From positions 47,794-111,793 of the forward strand of contig NZ_JYOO01000018.1 of NCBI RefSeq assembly GCF_000956595.1: 64,000 bases of DNA, given 5' to 3'. Shown here piece after piece: positions 24,602 to 32,790 of the stretch (position 1 is the stretch's first letter; every line of letters begins with the position of its first letter). Made by a program: the position numbers and the translations under genes. Source of the stretch: Priestia aryabhattai B8W22 (GTDB lineage: Bacteria; Bacillota; Bacilli; Bacillales; Bacillaceae_H). The notes under the pieces are model-generated. The model saw only the letters and a program-made list of their open reading frames with translations. It ran no database searches and had not been told where the DNA came from.

Positions 24602-25264
24602 CTATTCTTTTTCGTTTTCCCATACGTTATGATAAATTAGCTTGTCTAAATCCCTTCTTTTTTCCCAGTTAGCTTGTTCTAAGATTGGTTTCTCAGGGTA
24701 TTTATCTGTATAGCCAATTGACATGAGCGCTACAGGATCAATATGAGGAGGAATATGTAAAATGTCGCGCACATCATTTTTCTTATAAAAACTTACCCAC
24801 CCCATTGCCAGTCCTTCTGCATATGAAGCAAGCCACATATTTTGAATCGCACATGCAGTGGACATCATATCGGTTTCTGGAATTGAGTTTCTTCCGAGAA
24901 CATGAGAGCCACCTCTTGTTGGATCACACGTTACGCAAATAGTTAACGGCGCTTCTTTTAATCCTTGAATCTTTAGCTCTAAAAAATCTTCTTTCTTTTC
25001 ACCTTCATAATGAATAGCCAGTGCTCTTCTCTCTTTATCCGCTGCCCAGGCAAGTTTATTTTTCACTTCTGTATCAGATACTAATATAAAATTCCAAGGC
25101 TGCATAAACCCGACGGAAGGCCCGCTGTGAGCAGCCTGTAAAATGTTATAAACCGTTTCATTAGGAATCTCATCAGACAAAAATGTTCGTACATCTCTTC
25201 TTCCGTAAATCGCTTTGTATACCGCTTGCTTTTCGTCGTTTGTAAACGAGTTCATCTTTTTCAA
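24602..25264 (-). CDS. bluB: 5,6-dimethylbenzimidazole synthase BluB
   Basis: 220-residue nitroreductase-fold enzyme with the BluB hallmarks: YGRRDVRTFLSDEIP near the start, AAHSGPSVGFMQPWNF (the FMN/lid region that distinguishes BluB from nitroreductases), GLAMGWVSFYKK and the C-terminal DLDKLIYHNVWE. BluB fragments reduced FMN with oxygen to make the lower ligand of vitamin B12. ATG 25264 with a weak upstream site. No cobalamin genes or B12 riboswitch adjoin it here, so it is unlinked from the cob operon. Confidence 0.92.
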   Translation of the reverse strand: MKKMNSFTNDEKQAVYKAIYGRRDVRTFLSDEIPNETVYNILQAAHSGPSVGFMQPWNFILVSDTEVKNKLAWAADKERRALAIHYEGEKKEDFLELKIQGLKEAPLTICVTCDPTRGGSHVLGRNSIPETDMMSTACAIQNMWLASYAEGLAMGWVSFYKKNDVRDILHIPPHIDPVALMSIGYTDKYPEKPILEQANWEKRRDLDKLIYHNVWENEKE

Positions 25265-25379
25265 CCTCCATTAAACTCTCTTTTTAACTATTTTTCTAAA
25301 AAAACATTAAAAAAATGTGATCCAAACTTTCTGTTTTCTCGTATTACTATATGAATCTATCATAAAGGAGGTTGCAAAC

Positions 25380-25445
25380 ATGTTCAACGACGTTTTAATG
25401 AACTTATTTAATGCGGTAAGCAGCATCATTAACACAATTGGATAA
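25380..25445 (+). CDS. Tandem 21-aa amphipathic peptide, copy 1
   Basis: ATG 25380 follows AAAGGAGGT by seven bases, an ideal ribosome site. The 21-residue product begins MFNDVLMNLFNAVSSI and ends INTIG, differing at only three positions (2, 4, 9; all conservative) from the product of the next ORF, while at least seven codons differ only at silent positions. That pattern means selection on the peptide. With one charged residue and hydrophobic residues spaced for a helix, it looks like a membrane-active or membrane-binding peptide (modulin-, toxin- or regulator-like). I do not know a named family. Confidence 0.75.
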   Translation: MFNDVLMNLFNAVSSIINTIG

Positions 25446-25484
25446 TTTGATTGTACATATTTAGTGAGAGAGGAGGCATATTCC

Positions 25485-25550
25485 ATGCTTAACGAGGTAC
25501 TTATGAACTTTTTTAACGCAGTAAGCAGTATCATCAACACAATCGGATAA
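25485..25550 (+). CDS. Tandem 21-aa amphipathic peptide, copy 2
   Basis: ATG 25485 with GAGGAGG eight bases upstream; 21 residues beginning MLNEVLMNFFNAVSSI. Same length, same 12-residue end (NAVSSIINTIG preceded by F) and same codon register as copy 1, 39 bases downstream of it, so the pair is a tandem duplication old enough to have diverged at silent sites. Probably co-transcribed with copy 1 and terminated at 25629-25659. The function is unknown. Confidence 0.75.
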   Translation: MLNEVLMNFFNAVSSIINTIG

Positions 25551-25628
25551 AAAAAGCACAAAGAAAAGGGTAACTGCCATTACCACCGTCTTTATGCTTT
25601 ACTAGTTCAAAATCATATATTTTACAAT

Positions 25629-25659
25629 AAAAAGAACTCTTTGATCAGGAGTTCTTTTT
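25629..25659. terminator. Bidirectional terminator
   Basis: Stem AAAAAGAACTC/GAGTTCTTTTT with a nine-base loop, between the peptide genes (plus) and the gene at 25720 (minus); able to end both transcripts. Confidence 0.88.
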
Positions 25660-25719
25660 ACTTATCCTAACATGTTCCTTTTTATTTGTATATATGCCTT
25701 GCTATTTCAACAGATTCAC

Positions 25720-26139
25720 TTATATGTTGCAAGCATACACATAGGTCTGCAGCTCGTAGTGCAGTTCTTTTAAGTCTTCAGCTGCTTGAGTCAATAACTT
25801 CTTTCGCTGAGCTGTATACACATCTAAAATCGCTCTTTCTACTTTTACCTTTTCTTCATATAAAATATCTAACTTATCTTCATTTCCTTCAAGGGAAATA
25901 GGCTTTAACATAGCAAATTGATAAATGGGTTGTCCATAATCCAATTTTGTTAAAATAGAACCTACTAATACATCCTGCGAGCATTCATATACGAAGTTTA
26001 ACAGCGTACTTAATTCTTCTAGACGAGAAATATCCAGCTCTGCATTTTCATTGATCACAGTCCCTATATATTGAAAACACTCTTCTTCTAACTCATTATA
26101 AATAGTTGTGATGCGGTGCAGTACTTCATTCAACTTCAT
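25720..26139 (-). CDS. Helical cytosolic protein, unknown function
   Basis: 139 residues, mostly predicted helical (HRITTIYNELEEECFQYI, ELSTLLNFVYECSQDVLVGS, KVKVERAILDVYTAQRKKLL), no signal peptide, no membrane segment and no catalytic motif that I recognise. It is acidic with a C-terminal YVYACNI. ATG 26139 follows GGGGGAAC. A bundle-forming adaptor or sporulation/regulatory protein is conceivable, but nothing specific supports that. It stands alone between terminators at 25629-25659 and 26207-26236. Confidence 0.75.
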   Translation of the reverse strand: MKLNEVLHRITTIYNELEEECFQYIGTVINENAELDISRLEELSTLLNFVYECSQDVLVGSILTKLDYGQPIYQFAMLKPISLEGNEDKLDILYEEKVKVERAILDVYTAQRKKLLTQAAEDLKELHYELQTYVYACNI

Positions 26140-26206
26140 AAAGTTCCCCCTTCACACACGCTTCTTGATACAACCATATGACAAAACTTGGTGTTTTATA
26201 CTAACG

Positions 26207-26236
26207 AAAAAGCGAGGAATATAAACCTCGCTTTTT
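26207..26236. terminator. Rho-independent terminator
   Basis: Stem AAAAAGCGAGG/CCTCGCTTTTT around an eight-base loop, four bases past the stop of the DUF1643 gene (26241). Confidence 0.9.
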
Positions 26237-26240
26237 CTTT

Positions 26241-26879
26241 TTATCGATACATACTAGCAATGTCTTCAATAAACATAAGCGGTTCTTCTTCTGTTAGTTG
26301 TTTAATTGGAGAATAATCCTCTCCCCCAAAACTTTGATCTATGTCTTCAATAAACGAAGAAACTTCTTCCGACTCTTCACGATTAGCCGGCACTTCGTAT
26401 TTCTGTAATTCTGTACGGTGCACGACGGATAAAATATGGCGAGGAAATTGCTGCTTCGTTTTTCCAAAACAATATACCGGCTTGTGTTTCAAAAAGCGTT
26501 CTACCTCCTCTTGCCGGTTATAAATGCTTCCATGATCACCCCAAGCTACCACAACCAGTTCAGCATCTTCCACTGCCTTTTGAATATATTCACCTGTTCT
26601 TGTTCCAACAGCTTCTTCTTTTGAAAGCATGCGTAAAAACGAAACATGGTCGGTTTGATAGCTGAATAAATAAACGATTTCTAAAACTCCAAATCCCCAC
26701 TTTTGCGCCAGTTCTATGCATTTGGATACAGCCGTATCGTCGCTGTATTCATACGTATTTTCTGGAAATGATAAAATAAACGTAAGTTTACGTTCGTTTA
26801 CTTCACTCCATTTGCATAATAGAGAGTATTTGTATGTGCCTGTTTCATCAAAAATAACTTCTTTTTTCACTGCTTCCAT
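26241..26879 (-). CDS. DUF1643 family protein
   Basis: 212 residues. The DUF1643 pattern is visible: KLTFILSFPENTYEYSDDTAVSKCIELAQKWGFG, LVVVAWGDHGS and the YCFGKTKQQFPRHILS block, the family's usual VxxWG-x-HG and G-x-TK-x-G-x-P. The common MLNPS element is altered to LSFPE. The domain occupies about residues 20-155; an acidic C-terminal tail (EESEEVSSFIEDIDQSFGGEDY, LTEEEPLMFIEDIASMY) repeats the motif FIEDI twice and is extra to the family. The function of DUF1643 is not known; nucleotide or DNA chemistry has been suggested by fold. Confidence 0.75.
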   Translation of the reverse strand: MEAVKKEVIFDETGTYKYSLLCKWSEVNERKLTFILSFPENTYEYSDDTAVSKCIELAQKWGFGVLEIVYLFSYQTDHVSFLRMLSKEEAVGTRTGEYIQKAVEDAELVVVAWGDHGSIYNRQEEVERFLKHKPVYCFGKTKQQFPRHILSVVHRTELQKYEVPANREESEEVSSFIEDIDQSFGGEDYSPIKQLTEEEPLMFIEDIASMYR

Positions 26880-27053
26880 CCCCCTGCCTTCTTACAATCT
26901 TGTTACTTATCTATTGCAAATGAGCTAAGCAGTAATCGTAACCTTGACTGTTAAAAGTTTTATTTTATATGTATTTCAAAATCATGCCTTCATGACAACT
27001 TTTCTGCCATTTTTTCAAAAAGCAATTTTTTCTTCTATACATGCTTTTTACAG

Positions 27054-27206
27054 CTAGTGAACATTCACATATACATCTTTCCTCTTTTCGGACCTCCAGT
27101 CAAAATAGATAAAATCAAAAGAATGGTCTATAATAAAGAAATAACCAATGACTTTTTCACTCATGTTTTTGACCGTTACGGATTTTTTCTCAGCAGGTAT
27201 GTTCAA
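27054..27206 (-). CDS. Possible 50-aa protein
   Basis: Candidate frame from TTG 27206 (AGAGGATC seven bases upstream) to TAG 27054. The product (MNIPAEKKSVTVKNMSEK, then VIGYFFIIDHSFDFIYFDWR, ending VYVNVH) has protein-like composition, and a weak stem CAAAAAGCA/TGCTTTTT at 27018-27050 follows. The frame stays open upstream into the divergent hemolysin-III gene, so it could be chance. No homologue recognised. Confidence 0.3.
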   Translation of the reverse strand: MNIPAEKKSVTVKNMSEKVIGYFFIIDHSFDFIYFDWRSEKRKDVYVNVH

Positions 27207-27261
27207 AACTGATCCTCTGAGAAAACAGAAGATAAATTTGTGTAAAGAAAGGATTTTGTAA

Positions 27262-27912
27262 ATGGCTACTACACACACATTTACAAGAGGAGAAGAAATT
27301 GCAAATGCGATTACACACGGCGTTGGAGCCGTACTCAGCATTGTTGGATTAACGCTTTTAATCGTACTTTCTTCGTTAGAAGGAACGCCTTGGCATGTTA
27401 TCAGTTTTACTATTTACGGAGTAACCATGCTGCTTCTCTATGTCTCCTCTACGCTTGTCCATAGCTTTCCGGAAGGTAAGGTAAAAGATCTTTTTGAAAT
27501 ATTCGACCACTCTTCTATTTATTTGTTTATTGCCGGGACTTACACTCCATTTTTATTTATCGCAGTAAAAGGAACCACCGGCTGGACACTTTTTGGAATT
27601 GTATGGGGCATCGCTCTTGCAGGAATTGTATTCAAAGCTTTTTTTGTGAAGAAATTCCTTTTTATTTCCACCATTCTTTACGTATTTATGGGATGGATGA
27701 TTGTATTTGCGTGGGATTCGTTAACTCAAAACATTGCCCATCAAGGAATTGTCCTTCTCGTAGTTGGAGGCGTGCTGTATACAATCGGAGCCGTTTTTTA
27801 CGTATGGCGAGGATTTCGTTTTCATCATATGATTTGGCATATGTTTGTTCTTGGCGGAACCGTACTCCATTTTTTAGCAATCATTTTATATGTATTGCCT
27901 ATAACCAACTAA
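27262..27912 (+). CDS. yplQ: Hemolysin III / PAQR family membrane protein (YplQ-like)
   Basis: 216 residues, seven membrane helices. The family's metal-site motifs are present: ITHGVGAVLS, SSTLVHSFPEG, FDHSSIYLFIAGTYTPF and the C-terminal RFHHMIWHMFVLGGTVLHF. HlyIII/PAQR proteins are probable zinc-dependent membrane hydrolases acting on lipids; haemolytic activity is shown only for the B. cereus namesake. ATG 27262 follows AAAGGAT. It is monocistronic, its stop lying inside an unusually perfect 21-base terminator stem. Confidence 0.9.
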   Translation: MATTHTFTRGEEIANAITHGVGAVLSIVGLTLLIVLSSLEGTPWHVISFTIYGVTMLLLYVSSTLVHSFPEGKVKDLFEIFDHSSIYLFIAGTYTPFLFIAVKGTTGWTLFGIVWGIALAGIVFKAFFVKKFLFISTILYVFMGWMIVFAWDSLTQNIAHQGIVLLVVGGVLYTIGAVFYVWRGFRFHHMIWHMFVLGGTVLHFLAIILYVLPITN

Positions 27913-27946
27913 AAAAGAGCCAGAAGGCTCTTTTTTAGTTGGTTAT
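27901..27946. terminator. Bidirectional terminator, 21-bp perfect stem
   Basis: ATAACCAACTAAAAAAGAGCC (27901-27921) pairs exactly with 27926-27946 around an AGAA loop. The left arm includes the last codons and stop of the hemolysin-III gene; the right arm ends eight bases from the ycsG stop, so it serves both convergent genes. Confidence 0.95.
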
Positions 27947-27954
27947 CGAATTCC

Positions 27955-29142
27955 TTACCACAGTTTTGCCATTTGAGTTACAAGCGTATAGACTCCTAGC
28001 ACAGCCATAATAACGACCACAAAACCGCCAAAAACGGCAAGCCAAGTCGGATGCTTGTAATCACCTACTATCTTCTTTTTATACGCCGCTATAAGCATCG
28101 TTCCGAGTGTAATAGGTAAGATTAACCCATTTAGTGCTCCAGCTAAAATAAGCAGCGTGACCGGCTGACCAATCGTTAAGAAGATCAGAGTTGAAATCGT
28201 AATAAATGCAATGATAATCCAGTTTTCATATTTCTCAATCCTTTTACTGAAGGATTTAATAAAGGAAACCGATGTATATGCCGAACCAATAACTGAAGTG
28301 ATAGCCGCCGCCGCCATGACGATACCGAATAATTTATAGCCAATATCCCCTGCAGCTAACTGAAAAACAGAGGCAGGTGGATTATCAGGATTCAGCTTTA
28401 GTCCTTGACTCAACACACCTAGCGTGGCTAAAAATAGAAAAATTCGAATGATCGAAGCAATCGTAATACCGGATACTGCTCCTCTGGTTACTTCAGGAAT
28501 CGAGGCTTTTCCTTTGATTCCTGCATCTAATAAACGGTGACCTCCTGCAAATGTGATATACCCTCCTACTGTTCCTCCTACAAGAGTAACAATCGCCATT
28601 ACGTCAATGTTATCCGGCCAAAATGTTTTAGATACCGCTTCTCCTAATGGCGGAGCGGAAGAAACCGCAACATACACCATTAAAATAATTAATATTCCGC
28701 CCATTAATTGAGCAAAGCGATCCATTAATTTTCCGGCTTCTTTGACTAAAAAGATTGCAATAGAAATGATAGCTGTAATGACTGCACCCGCTTTAGGAGA
28801 AATGCCAAATAGCGCATTGAAGCCAAGACCCGCCCCTCCTACGTTTCCAATATTAAATGCTAAGCCTCCGATTACAATTAAAATAGCGATAAATAAGCCG
28901 AGACCTGGCAAAACACTGTTAGCGATATCCTGTGCTCTTTTTTCTGAAACGGCAATAATACGCCATACGTTTAGCTGAACGCCAATGTCTAAGACAATTG
29001 ACAGTAAAATGACAAAACCAAAACTTGCGGCGAGAGCTTGTGTAAAGACCGTTGTTTGAGTTAAAAACCCTGGGCCCACTGCTGAAGTAGCCATTAAAAA
29101 TGCTGCTCCGAGCAGCACGCTCCAGTTGCGTTCTTTTTTCAT
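27955..29142 (-). CDS. ycsG: NRAMP-like transporter YcsG
   Basis: 395-residue polytopic protein (about eleven helices) of the Nramp-like YcsG group: SAVGPGFLTQTTVFTQ replaces the metal-binding DPGN of true MntH proteins, so it likely carries something other than Mn2+, perhaps 5-oxoproline or another organic substrate. In B. subtilis ycsG lies with the 5-oxoprolinase genes, as here. ATG 29142 uses GAGGTGA, which overlaps the restored pxpA stop (29152-29154), so it is last in the pxpB-pxpC-pxpA-ycsG operon. Confidence 0.85.
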   Translation of the reverse strand: MKKERNWSVLLGAAFLMATSAVGPGFLTQTTVFTQALAASFGFVILLSIVLDIGVQLNVWRIIAVSEKRAQDIANSVLPGLGLFIAILIVIGGLAFNIGNVGGAGLGFNALFGISPKAGAVITAIISIAIFLVKEAGKLMDRFAQLMGGILIILMVYVAVSSAPPLGEAVSKTFWPDNIDVMAIVTLVGGTVGGYITFAGGHRLLDAGIKGKASIPEVTRGAVSGITIASIIRIFLFLATLGVLSQGLKLNPDNPPASVFQLAAGDIGYKLFGIVMAAAAITSVIGSAYTSVSFIKSFSKRIEKYENWIIIAFITISTLIFLTIGQPVTLLILAGALNGLILPITLGTMLIAAYKKKIVGDYKHPTWLAVFGGFVVVIMAVLGVYTLVTQMAKLW

Positions 29143-29151
29143 GATGTCACC

Positions 29152-29906
29152 TCATTGTGGTTGAATAATGATTTGTTCTTCTTTTAGCTTGTCACAAATA
29201 GCTTTGGCAAATTCAACAGCATGTGCACCGTCTCCATGAATACAAACGGTATCTGCTTGAATGGGAATCTCTTCATTTTGCACAGTGAGCACTTTTTTTC
29301 TTTGACCATTTTAATTACTTGAGAAATAGCCGCTCCTTCATCTTGAATCACGGCGTTTTCAACGTTTCTGGGCGTCAGCATACCGTTATGTTGATAGGTT
29401 CGATCTGCAAATACTTCCTGAGACGTACGCAAGCCCATTTCGTTTCCGGCTTTAATCGATTCACTTCCAGCCAGACCATATAGGATAGCTTCCTCACTGA
29501 CATTATACACAGCTTCAGCAACAGCTTTAGCTATGTCTCGATCCCCTGCAGCCATATTATATAAAGCACCATGAGGTTTCACATGATGAAGGATTCCTCC
29601 TTCTGCACGTATAAAAGCTGAAAGGGCCCCCATTTGATATACCATTAAATCATAAGCTTCTCGAGGCGTAATTTTCATATATCTACGTCCAAATCCAGCT
29701 AAATCTTGTAATCCGGGATGCGCGCCAATCGCCACATTTTCACTCAAAGCCAGCTTTACTGTTTCTCTCATAACCGAAGGATCTCCGGCATGGAAGCCAC
29801 AAGCAATGTTTGCTGACGTTACATAGCGCAAAATCTCTTTATCATTTCCTAATTTATAGTTCCCAAAACTCTCCCCTAAGTCACAGTTCAAATCAACGGT
29901 AGTCAT
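29152..29906 (-). pseudogene. pxpA: 5-oxoprolinase subunit PxpA, C-terminal frameshift
   Basis: LamB/YcsF protein: [45 protein letters not shown] and [17 protein letters not shown] are all intact. After MVKEKK (codon 204) the reading frame departs into unrelated residues, while the next frame holds the expected end ([20 protein letters not shown], then [16 protein letters not shown]) and stops at 29152 just ahead of ycsG. The shift sits in a seven-A run (T run 29293-29299); eight A restores a 251-residue protein of family length. With PxpB and PxpC it hydrolyses 5-oxoproline to glutamate at the cost of ATP. The lesion removes a conserved region, so either the enzyme is lost or the run was miscounted. 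Confidence 0.85.
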
Positions 29907-29918
29907 TTTTCTTCCCCC

Positions 29919-30917
29919 TTATATTTTCATTCGAAGTGCTCTTTTAATATGATTTATTTTCTTTTCCTGCTCCATATATAAATGCTGAGCTTCATCCAGT
30001 GAAACGAATTGAAAAGAAACCTTTTTCCCTGGAGAAACTTGCGCCAGCGCCGAAAAATCGGCAGTTGCTACCTGCCCGATTCTAGGATATCCTCCTGTCG
30101 TTTGATGATCTGCTAATAAAACAATGGGCTGTCCTTCTTTTGGTACTTGAATTGTACCGAACGTCACAGCGCTAGAAAGCAGCTCTTTTTCCTTCTCAAG
30201 ATCTAATTTCTTCCCTTTTAGCCTATAGCCCATTCGGTCAGATTGCGGCGTAACGTCAAATTCTTGATTAAAGAAATGTTGTTGACTTTCTTTCGTAAAC
30301 CAATCAAATTCCGCACCTTTCATCGTGCGGATAACAGGCGTCTCGTATGAAGGAAGAAGTTTAGGGTGAATTGTCCAAAAAGCCTGCTGAAAAGAGCGGT
30401 CCGTTTGCTTTTTCACCAGTTTCTTTATAATTGCTTTCCCTCTTTCTGTAGGAGGATGGCTTAATACTTCATCTCCTGACTGTAATGCTTTACCATGCAG
30501 CCCGCCTATCCGAGCGCGAAGTGAAGTAGATGTACTTCCCATAACTGCAGGAACATTAAAAGCACCGGAAACCGCTAAATAAGAACGGCACCCTAAAGCC
30601 GGAATACCAAACTGCAGCACGCTCCCTTTTTTTACATATAAAGGTCGCCACATCTTTACGGCTTCATCATTAACAGTTGGCGATAAATCCCCTCCTGTCA
30701 GAGCAATCAAAGCATCTTGCTGAAATTCAATTTTTGGTCCCATTAACGTAATTTCAATAACCGGCTGATTTTCTTGATTTCCTACTAATAAGTTGGCAAT
30801 CCTTAAAGCAACTTTGTCCATTGCCCCGCTGACAATCATGCCGTCCTTTTGATATCCATGTCTGCCGATATCTTGAATTGTTGTTAATAAACCGGGACGT
30901 ATCACTTTAATACTCAT
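29919..30917 (-). CDS. pxpC: 5-oxoprolinase subunit PxpC (KipA-like)
   Basis: 332-residue biotin-dependent-carboxyltransferase-like protein: IKVIRPGLLTTIQDIGRHGY, GAMDKVALRIANLLVGN, LTGGDLSP, GCRSYLAVSGAF and LLADHQTTGGYPRIGQVA are the family blocks. It forms the catalytic complex with PxpB and PxpA. The start is ATG 30917 (AAAGGAGG nine bases upstream); longer in-frame starts fall inside pxpB and lack sites. Its first codons overlap the pxpB stop by 11 bases, indicating coupled translation. Confidence 0.92.
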   Translation of the reverse strand: MSIKVIRPGLLTTIQDIGRHGYQKDGMIVSGAMDKVALRIANLLVGNQENQPVIEITLMGPKIEFQQDALIALTGGDLSPTVNDEAVKMWRPLYVKKGSVLQFGIPALGCRSYLAVSGAFNVPAVMGSTSTSLRARIGGLHGKALQSGDEVLSHPPTERGKAIIKKLVKKQTDRSFQQAFWTIHPKLLPSYETPVIRTMKGAEFDWFTKESQQHFFNQEFDVTPQSDRMGYRLKGKKLDLEKEKELLSSAVTFGTIQVPKEGQPIVLLADHQTTGGYPRIGQVATADFSALAQVSPGKKVSFQFVSLDEAQHLYMEQEKKINHIKRALRMKI

Positions 30918-31629
30918 CTTCATCCACCTCCTTTTGTGCTTCATATTCCGTTTCAGAAATGGAAACAAATCGGACACGATCACCTGCTTGAAGCAAGCTT
31001 GGCGAGTCTTTTTCTGGGTTAAATAGTGTAAGAGGAGTGCGCCCGATTAACTGCCATCCCCCAGGTGTCTCAATTGGGTACACGCCTGTTTGCATTCCTG
31101 CGATGCCAACTGACCCTTTTGGGATGCTGTTTCTCGGTGATTCTTTTCTTGGAGTCGCAATTTCTTTGCTCATCCCTCCCAAGTAAGGAAAACCAGGAGC
31201 AAAGCCTATCATATACACCAAATATTCTCCGTTTGTATGAATGGAGATAACTTCATCAGGCGTTAATGAATGAAAAGCAGCTACTCTCTCTAAGTCGGGG
31301 CCGTACTTTCCTCCATAACACACCGGAATTTCAATTTGTCTAGCGACCGCTTCAGATTTTTCTTCCTGGCGGAAAAGCAGTTCTTCAATATATGTAGATA
31401 TTGCTGTGTAAGGATTTCTTCTTCCTTTTTCACTCATTGTCCAAGGATCATAATAGATTGTAACTGTTGTAAAAGCCGGCACATATTCAATCATTCCTTT
31501 ACATAATGATTGCTCTAGCACCTCAGTAAATTGCTGAATACGTTTATGTATGCCGAAATTAATTTCGTCTCCAAATGAAACGACAATGCCGCTGTCACCA
31601 AGAGGATAAAGTCGATAATCGCTACTCAT
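30907..31629 (-). CDS. pxpB: 5-oxoprolinase subunit PxpB (KipI-like)
   Basis: 240-residue allophanate-hydrolase subunit 1 family protein. YRLYPLGDSGIVVSFGDEI opens the fold, IEIPVCYGGKYGPDLERVA, YMIGFAPGFPYLGGM and TPRKESPRNSIPKGSVGIAG follow. KipI was first described as an inhibitor of the sporulation kinase KinA; the 5-oxoprolinase role is the established metabolic one. Start is ATG 31629 with AAAGGAGGAG upstream; the in-frame ATG 31698 has no site. First gene of the operon; no KipR-type regulator adjoins it. Confidence 0.92.
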   Translation of the reverse strand: MSSDYRLYPLGDSGIVVSFGDEINFGIHKRIQQFTEVLEQSLCKGMIEYVPAFTTVTIYYDPWTMSEKGRRNPYTAISTYIEELLFRQEEKSEAVARQIEIPVCYGGKYGPDLERVAAFHSLTPDEVISIHTNGEYLVYMIGFAPGFPYLGGMSKEIATPRKESPRNSIPKGSVGIAGMQTGVYPIETPGGWQLIGRTPLTLFNPEKDSPSLLQAGDRVRFVSISETEYEAQKEVDEDEY

Positions 31630-31902
31630 TCCGTCTCCTCCTTTTTCCTTAGTATTGTTTGAGCAGCTCTCTTTAATGCTGTAGTTAGATACATTCATTA
31701 GAATTACTAATGGAATTTCTGTTCTTAAATAACAAATCCTTATATATCAAATAAAAAAAAGGACAATAAATCTGTATCCTGTATGGATAATATTATACAA
31801 ATATAAAATAATCTTATGTTTTACTAAAACAAACTCCAAAGAAAAATTCAACCCTTTAAAAATTTTATCCCCAAAAGGATCACGTTTTTTCAGTTTTCCC
31901 AT

Positions 31903-31942
31903 AAAAAAACTGCTTTGTTTTTTATACCAAAGCAGTTTTTTT
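31903..31942. terminator. Terminator of treR
   Basis: Stem AAAAAAACTGCTTTG/CAAAGCAGTTTTTTT with a ten-base loop, 43 bases after the treR stop; symmetric A/T flanks. Confidence 0.9.
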
Positions 31943-31985
31943 GTAAACATCTACAAAAAAGGAAAAACTCATGGGCAGTGAACCA

Positions 31986-32702
31986 TTATATACCTCTGCG
32001 AGCAAAATCCACAAAACGAAACTTATCAAGACGATGACGTGATTCCGTATATTGAAAAAGGCTAGCATCTTCTAAATACACATAGTTTCTTACTACCACA
32101 ATATGCTCATAGTCTTTTAAATCTAAGTAACACTTATCTTCGTCCGTCACCTCGTCAACGGAAATTTCTTTTTTAGCAAAGCTTATTTTTAGCCCAAGAT
32201 CTTTTTCTAAGTATTCATAAATAGAGCCTTTGCATATATCTTTTGTGAGGTGAGGAACATACTTTTTATGAAAAAAATCTTTATCTAAAATAATTTTTTC
32301 TCCATCGATTTCACGCGCTCGAACTACTTTCCATATGAGATCTTTTTTCGTCGCCCCAAGCTGTGTGCACAGATCTTGATCGGCTTTGACTAATTCAAAT
32401 TCTTTTACAATAGTAGTCGATGTATGTCCTAGCTTTTCCGCCACTTCTTTGAAGCTAACAAGTCCTGATACTGGAAAATCAAAGCGTGATACGTCTAATA
32501 CAAAAGAACCTTTTCCTTTCATTTTTTGAATGTACCCATTTTGTGAAAGTAAATTTAACGCTTTCCGTATTGTTTCACGAGACGTTTGATACTGTTCAAC
32601 AAGCTCATTTTCAGAAGGAAGTTTTGTGTTAGGACGCCAGTCACCACGTTTAATTTTATCGACTAACTGTTCGTAAATGCTGATAAATTTATTTTCTTTC
32701 AA
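31986..32702 (-). CDS. treR: Trehalose operon repressor TreR
   Basis: 238-residue GntR/HutC family regulator: winged HTH (PSENELVEQYQTSRETIRKA, LNLLSQNGYIQKMKGKGSFV) and UTRA effector domain (residues 85-235) ending FRFVDFARR. TreR binds trehalose-6-phosphate and releases its operator. TTG 32702 follows AGGTGATG. It is the third tre gene, after treP and treA, but a terminator at 32745-32779 separates it from treA, so it may be read by leak-through or its own promoter. Two matching operators lie before treP. Confidence 0.93.
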   Translation of the reverse strand: MKENKFISIYEQLVDKIKRGDWRPNTKLPSENELVEQYQTSRETIRKALNLLSQNGYIQKMKGKGSFVLDVSRFDFPVSGLVSFKEVAEKLGHTSTTIVKEFELVKADQDLCTQLGATKKDLIWKVVRAREIDGEKIILDKDFFHKKYVPHLTKDICKGSIYEYLEKDLGLKISFAKKEISVDEVTDEDKCYLDLKDYEHIVVVRNYVYLEDASLFQYTESRHRLDKFRFVDFARRGI

Positions 32703-32744
32703 TTGCCATCACCTATTTTACTTTCTATATATACCCAATTGTAT

Positions 32745-32779
32745 AAAAAGAACGATAGATTGTCACCCATCGTTCTTTT
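32745..32779 (-). terminator. Rho-independent terminator after treA
   Basis: Stem AAAAAGAACGAT/ATCGTTCTTTT, loop of about 11 bases, 12 bases past the treA stop and 43 before treR. Confidence 0.85.
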
Positions 32780-32790
32780 GACTTTTTTCT

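Noticed and set aside
25307..25561. Minus-strand frame of 84 codons with an internal repeat (YPIVLM...LLTAL)
   Set aside because: It is the antisense of the two tandem 21-aa peptide genes; the repeat is inherited from them, while ribosome sites and silent-site divergence favour the plus strand.
27601..27938. Plus-strand frame overlapping the hemolysin-III gene
   Set aside because: Out-of-frame translation rich in Cys/Arg/Ser within a clear real gene.
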